The notes under the pieces: model-generated
What the model was told of the DNA's origin: nothing
The model's database searches: none
The model's input: the letters and a program-made list of their open reading frames with translations, nothing else
Translations under genes and position numbers: made by a program
Shown here: positions 33,720 to 36,281 of the stretch, piece by piece
Layout of the letters: each line of letters opens with the position of its first letter
Numbering within the stretch: the stretch's first letter is position 1
NCBI GenBank assembly: GCA_036675035.1
Contig: JAKFFO010000122.1
Span: 1-36,281, forward strand
Reading direction: 5' to 3'
DNA length: 36,281 bases
DNA from: MESE01 sp036675035
GTDB lineage: Bacteria; Pseudomonadota; Gammaproteobacteria; Burkholderiales; Burkholderiaceae_D

Positions 33720-36281
33720 TCGCGGCTCTCCCGAATACCGGTTTCATCGAAGCGGCAGCCGATGCATCGGATTGCTTCCATTGTGGCGAGCCGCTGCGGC
33801 GCGGACAGATTTGGCCGGTCATGTTCGATGGCATGGAGCAGCCGACCTGTTGCCCGGGTTGCCAGGCAGTCGCGCAAACGATCGTCGCCAGCGGCTTGTC
33901 GGATTATTACCGCGAGCGAACCGCGCTTCCCGCTACGTCGGCCGGATTCGACCGGGATGCACTGCCGCCGGAACTCAGGCTGTACGATGAACCGGGCACC
34001 TTGCCACAGCCTTCAGACGGTGCCGATGCCGCCTTCGGCGAAGCCACGCTGTCGGTCGATGGCATCCGCTGCGCCGCTTGCGTCTGGCTGATCGAGCGGC
34101 GCCTGACGCGCCTGGCGGGGGTCGACGCGTGCAACATGAATGTCGGAAACGGCCGCCTGCATGTGCGCTGGAACAAGGCGGCATGCAAGTTGAGCGATAT
34201 CCTGCTCGCGGTGCGCGAAGTCGGATACGCGGCGTTCCCATTCGATGCCGCGCGGCAGGAAGGGCAGTTGCAGCGTGCCGGCAAGGTGCTGTTTCGTCAA
34301 CTGTTCATCGCCGGCCTGTCGATGATGCAGGTAATGATGTATGCGGTACCGGTCTATCTGGCCGGTGACGGCACCATGGATGCCGACATGGAAGGTCTGA
34401 TGCGCTGGGCGAGCCTGCTGCTGACGCTGCCTGCGGTGTTTTATTCGGCGCGGCCTTTCTTCGAGGGGGCATGGTCAAGCCTGCGGCATCGCGCGCTCGG
34501 GATGGACGTGCCGGTCGCGCTCGGTATTGCGGCGGCGTTCATCGGCAGTACGGTGGCGACCTGGCGCGGCAGCGGCGACGTGTATTTCGACACGGTCACC
34601 ATGTTCATATTCCTGCTGTTGTGCAGCCGTTACCTGGAACTGATGGCAAGGCACAAGGCCGCATCTGCGCTGCAAAAACTCAGCCATGCATTGCCGTCAT
34701 CGGCCACGCGCCTGCCCGACTTCCCGGCCGGCAGACAGGCCGAAACCGTTGCGGCGGCGCGGCTGGCGGCGAATGACGTGATCCTGGTCAAGCCGGGCGA
34801 GGCGATCCCCGCGGACGGCGTGCTGATCGAAGGCGATACCTCGATCGACGTATCGCTGCTGACCGGAGAGAGCCGGCCGCTGGGCAAGGCCGTGGGCGAC
34901 ATGCTGCCGGGTGGCGCCGTGAATACATCGCAACCGGTCCTGCTGCGGGTAATCCGTCCGGTTGCCGACAGCACCTTGTCGGCTCTGGTCCGGCTGATCG
35001 AGCGGGCCGGGCAAGCCAAGCCGCAGATCGCGTTGTGGGCCGACAAGGTATCCGCGTGGTTCGTCGCATCGCTGCTGCTGTTTGCGGTAGCGGTGTTCGC
35101 TTACTGGCAAATGGTCGATCCACAGCGGGCGTGGCCGATCGCGATCGCGGTGCTGGTGGTGTCCTGTCCGTGCGCGTTGTCGCTTGCGACTCCGAGCGCA
35201 CTCGCCGCTGCGACCGATTTCCTGGTACGGCGCGGTGTGCTGATCGTGCATTCGCATGTGCTGGAGACGCTGCATCGTGCCACTCATATCGTGTTCGACA
35301 AGACCGGCACGCTGACGATCGGAAAACCGGCGGTGCAGCAGGTTGAGGTGTTCGCCGGTGAAACGGAACAGAGTGCGCTGCAGGTAGCGGCGGCGCTGGA
35401 AGCATCCAGCGCGCATCCGCTCGGTGTCGCGCTGGTCGATGCGGCCAGGTCGCGCGGCTTGATTGAAGAATTGCAGTCAAGCGACATCCGCCATACCGCA
35501 GGACAGGGGCTCGAAGGCGAAGTGCGCGGCGTGCGCTATCGGCTCGGCCGTGCTGCTTTTGTCGGTGAACTGAGCGGGCAAGCCTGCCCGGCGCATGGCT
35601 CCGATGAATGCACTTCGGTGTTTCTCGGAACCGACCGCAGATGGCTGGCACGGTTCGATCTGGCCGACGCAGTGCGGTCCGATGCGCAGGCGACGATTGC
35701 GTATTTCCAGGCAGCCGGAAAAACCGTGATCCTGCTCAGTGGCGACGATCCCGCGGTAGCGCGGAAAGTGGCGGCCGGCCTCGGCATCGATGCCGCATAC
35801 GGCGCGTGTCTTCCCGAAGAGAAATTCGAATTCGTACAGAAATTGCAACGCGGCGGAGCGGTGGTCGCAATGGTCGGCGACGGCATCAACGATGCTGCGG
35901 TACTGCGTGCCGCCGATGTTTCGTTTGCGATGGGCGCCGGCGCATCGCTGGCGCAGACTCACGCCGACGCGGTGCTGCTGTCCGGGCGCCTCGGCTCGAT
36001 CCGGGAAGCGGCGCTGACCGCAGGCAAGGCCATGTCCGTCATCCGGCAAAACCTGGCGTGGGCAACGGTCTACAATCTGGTTGCGATCCCGGCTGCCGCG
36101 CTGGGCTGGCTGAATCCGTGGATGTCGGGAATCGGCATGTCGGTAAGTTCGGCGGTAGTGGTGCTGAACGCATTGCGGCTGCTCGGACATTTTGTTGCCG
36201 CAGTCTGGACTCTTTACTGGCTGAATGGTCTCCCGTCTGTTGTTTTATTCGGTATCACCGCCGATATGGGGTGGCTTGGTA
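33716..36281 (+). CDS. ccoI: CcoI/FixI-type copper P1B-ATPase (3' partial)
   Basis: Heavy-metal P-type ATPase that supplies copper to cbb3 cytochrome oxidase; the frame is open to the window end (855 codons). An N-terminal Cys-rich motif CFHCGEP...CCPGCQ (20-50) is the ATPase metal-associated domain of the CcoI group. An HMA domain with CxxC follows at C119/C122 (GIRCAACV), then membrane helices. The ion-site CPC is at 484-486 (SCPCALS), phosphorylation D528 in DKTGT, HPLG in the nucleotide domain, and GDGIND near the end of the P domain. After the usual final helix (VVLNALRLL, about residue 823) the frame continues with at least 33 unusual residues, where family members normally stop within about ten. 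Confidence 0.9.
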   Translation, partial: MIAALPNTGFIEAAADASDCFHCGEPLRRGQIWPVMFDGMEQPTCCPGCQAVAQTIVASGLSDYYRERTALPATSAGFDRDALPPELRLYDEPGTLPQPSDGADAAFGEATLSVDGIRCAACVWLIERRLTRLAGVDACNMNVGNGRLHVRWNKAACKLSDILLAVREVGYAAFPFDAARQEGQLQRAGKVLFRQLFIAGLSMMQVMMYAVPVYLAGDGTMDADMEGLMRWASLLLTLPAVFYSARPFFEGAWSSLRHRALGMDVPVALGIAAAFIGSTVATWRGSGDVYFDTVTMFIFLLLCSRYLELMARHKAASALQKLSHALPSSATRLPDFPAGRQAETVAAARLAANDVILVKPGEAIPADGVLIEGDTSIDVSLLTGESRPLGKAVGDMLPGGAVNTSQPVLLRVIRPVADSTLSALVRLIERAGQAKPQIALWADKVSAWFVASLLLFAVAVFAYWQMVDPQRAWPIAIAVLVVSCPCALSLATPSALAAATDFLVRRGVLIVHSHVLETLHRATHIVFDKTGTLTIGKPAVQQVEVFAGETEQSALQVAAALEASSAHPLGVALVDAARSRGLIEELQSSDIRHTAGQGLEGEVRGVRYRLGRAAFVGELSGQACPAHGSDECTSVFLGTDRRWLARFDLADAVRSDAQATIAYFQAAGKTVILLSGDDPAVARKVAAGLGIDAAYGACLPEEKFEFVQKLQRGGAVVAMVGDGINDAAVLRAADVSFAMGAGASLAQTHADAVLLSGRLGSIREAALTAGKAMSVIRQNLAWATVYNLVAIPAAALGWLNPWMSGIGMSVSSAVVVLNALRLLGHFVAAVWTLYWLNGLPSVVLFGITADMGWLG

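Overview
The window reads as chromosomal DNA of a GC-rich beta-proteobacterium, most likely Burkholderiales and probably Oxalobacteraceae-like (Herminiimonas/Herbaspirillum type). This is inferred from gene content (UbiUVT, NnrS, CcoI, HemN, several UspA proteins), protein style and base composition. No 16S or other marker gene is present, so the family assignment is tentative.

Layout. 1-4195 is an accessory-looking edge: a C-terminal remnant of an integron-type tyrosine recombinase, a large-subunit catalase (katE, minus strand), and a ~1 kb gene-free stretch holding a 313-bp MITE-like element with near-perfect 27-bp terminal inverted repeats. 4196-6298 holds a membrane diguanylate cyclase and a YbaN-type membrane protein. 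6563-9212 is a nitrogen-oxide/low-oxygen module: a DNR-type Crp/Fnr regulator without Fe-S cysteines, convergent with an operon for a hemerythrin, a DUF2249 protein and a polytopic membrane protein. 9400-14243 is a plus-strand operon for oxygen-independent ubiquinone synthesis (ubiU, ubiV, ubiT). It also carries a nitronate-monooxygenase-like flavoprotein with a C-terminal four-cysteine cluster, a TrhA/hemolysin-III protein and a cysteine-rich DGC-domain protein. 14666-16434 has a small HMA-fold protein that lost its CxxC, and nnrS behind an NsrR-like operator. 16661-20575 (minus) holds a YitT-type protein, an SDR dehydrogenase and three UspA proteins. 21073-23757 encodes a fused ADP-forming acyl-CoA synthetase/GNAT protein. 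23844-29147 is mixed housekeeping or unknown (secreted small proteins, GST, acyl-CoA ligase with a coupled mini-ORF, VIT/CCC1 transporter, HIT protein). 29362-30948 has a degenerate GGDEF protein, tRNA-Ala and a lipoprotein. 31221-36281 is hemN, a SafE/UreH-like membrane protein and the copper P-type ATPase ccoI, which runs off the window end and probably leads toward cbb3 oxidase genes.

How it fits together. Many genes serve life at low oxygen or with nitrogen oxides: anaerobic quinone synthesis, O2-independent heme synthesis, cbb3-oxidase copper supply, NO defence and anaerobic stress proteins. FNR/DNR-type boxes (TTGAC/T-N4-ATCAA) lie upstream of several of them. Three of these (usp, acyl-CoA synthetase/GNAT, hemN) have a credible -10 hexamer centred 32 bp from the box centre, the geometry of a class II FNR promoter. 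A weaker box between the hemerythrin operon and the ubiquinone operon has -10-like hexamers 33 bp away on both sides. The window therefore looks like a locally clustered anoxia regulon whose regulator (FNR elsewhere, or the DNR-type protein encoded here) reads a shared site.
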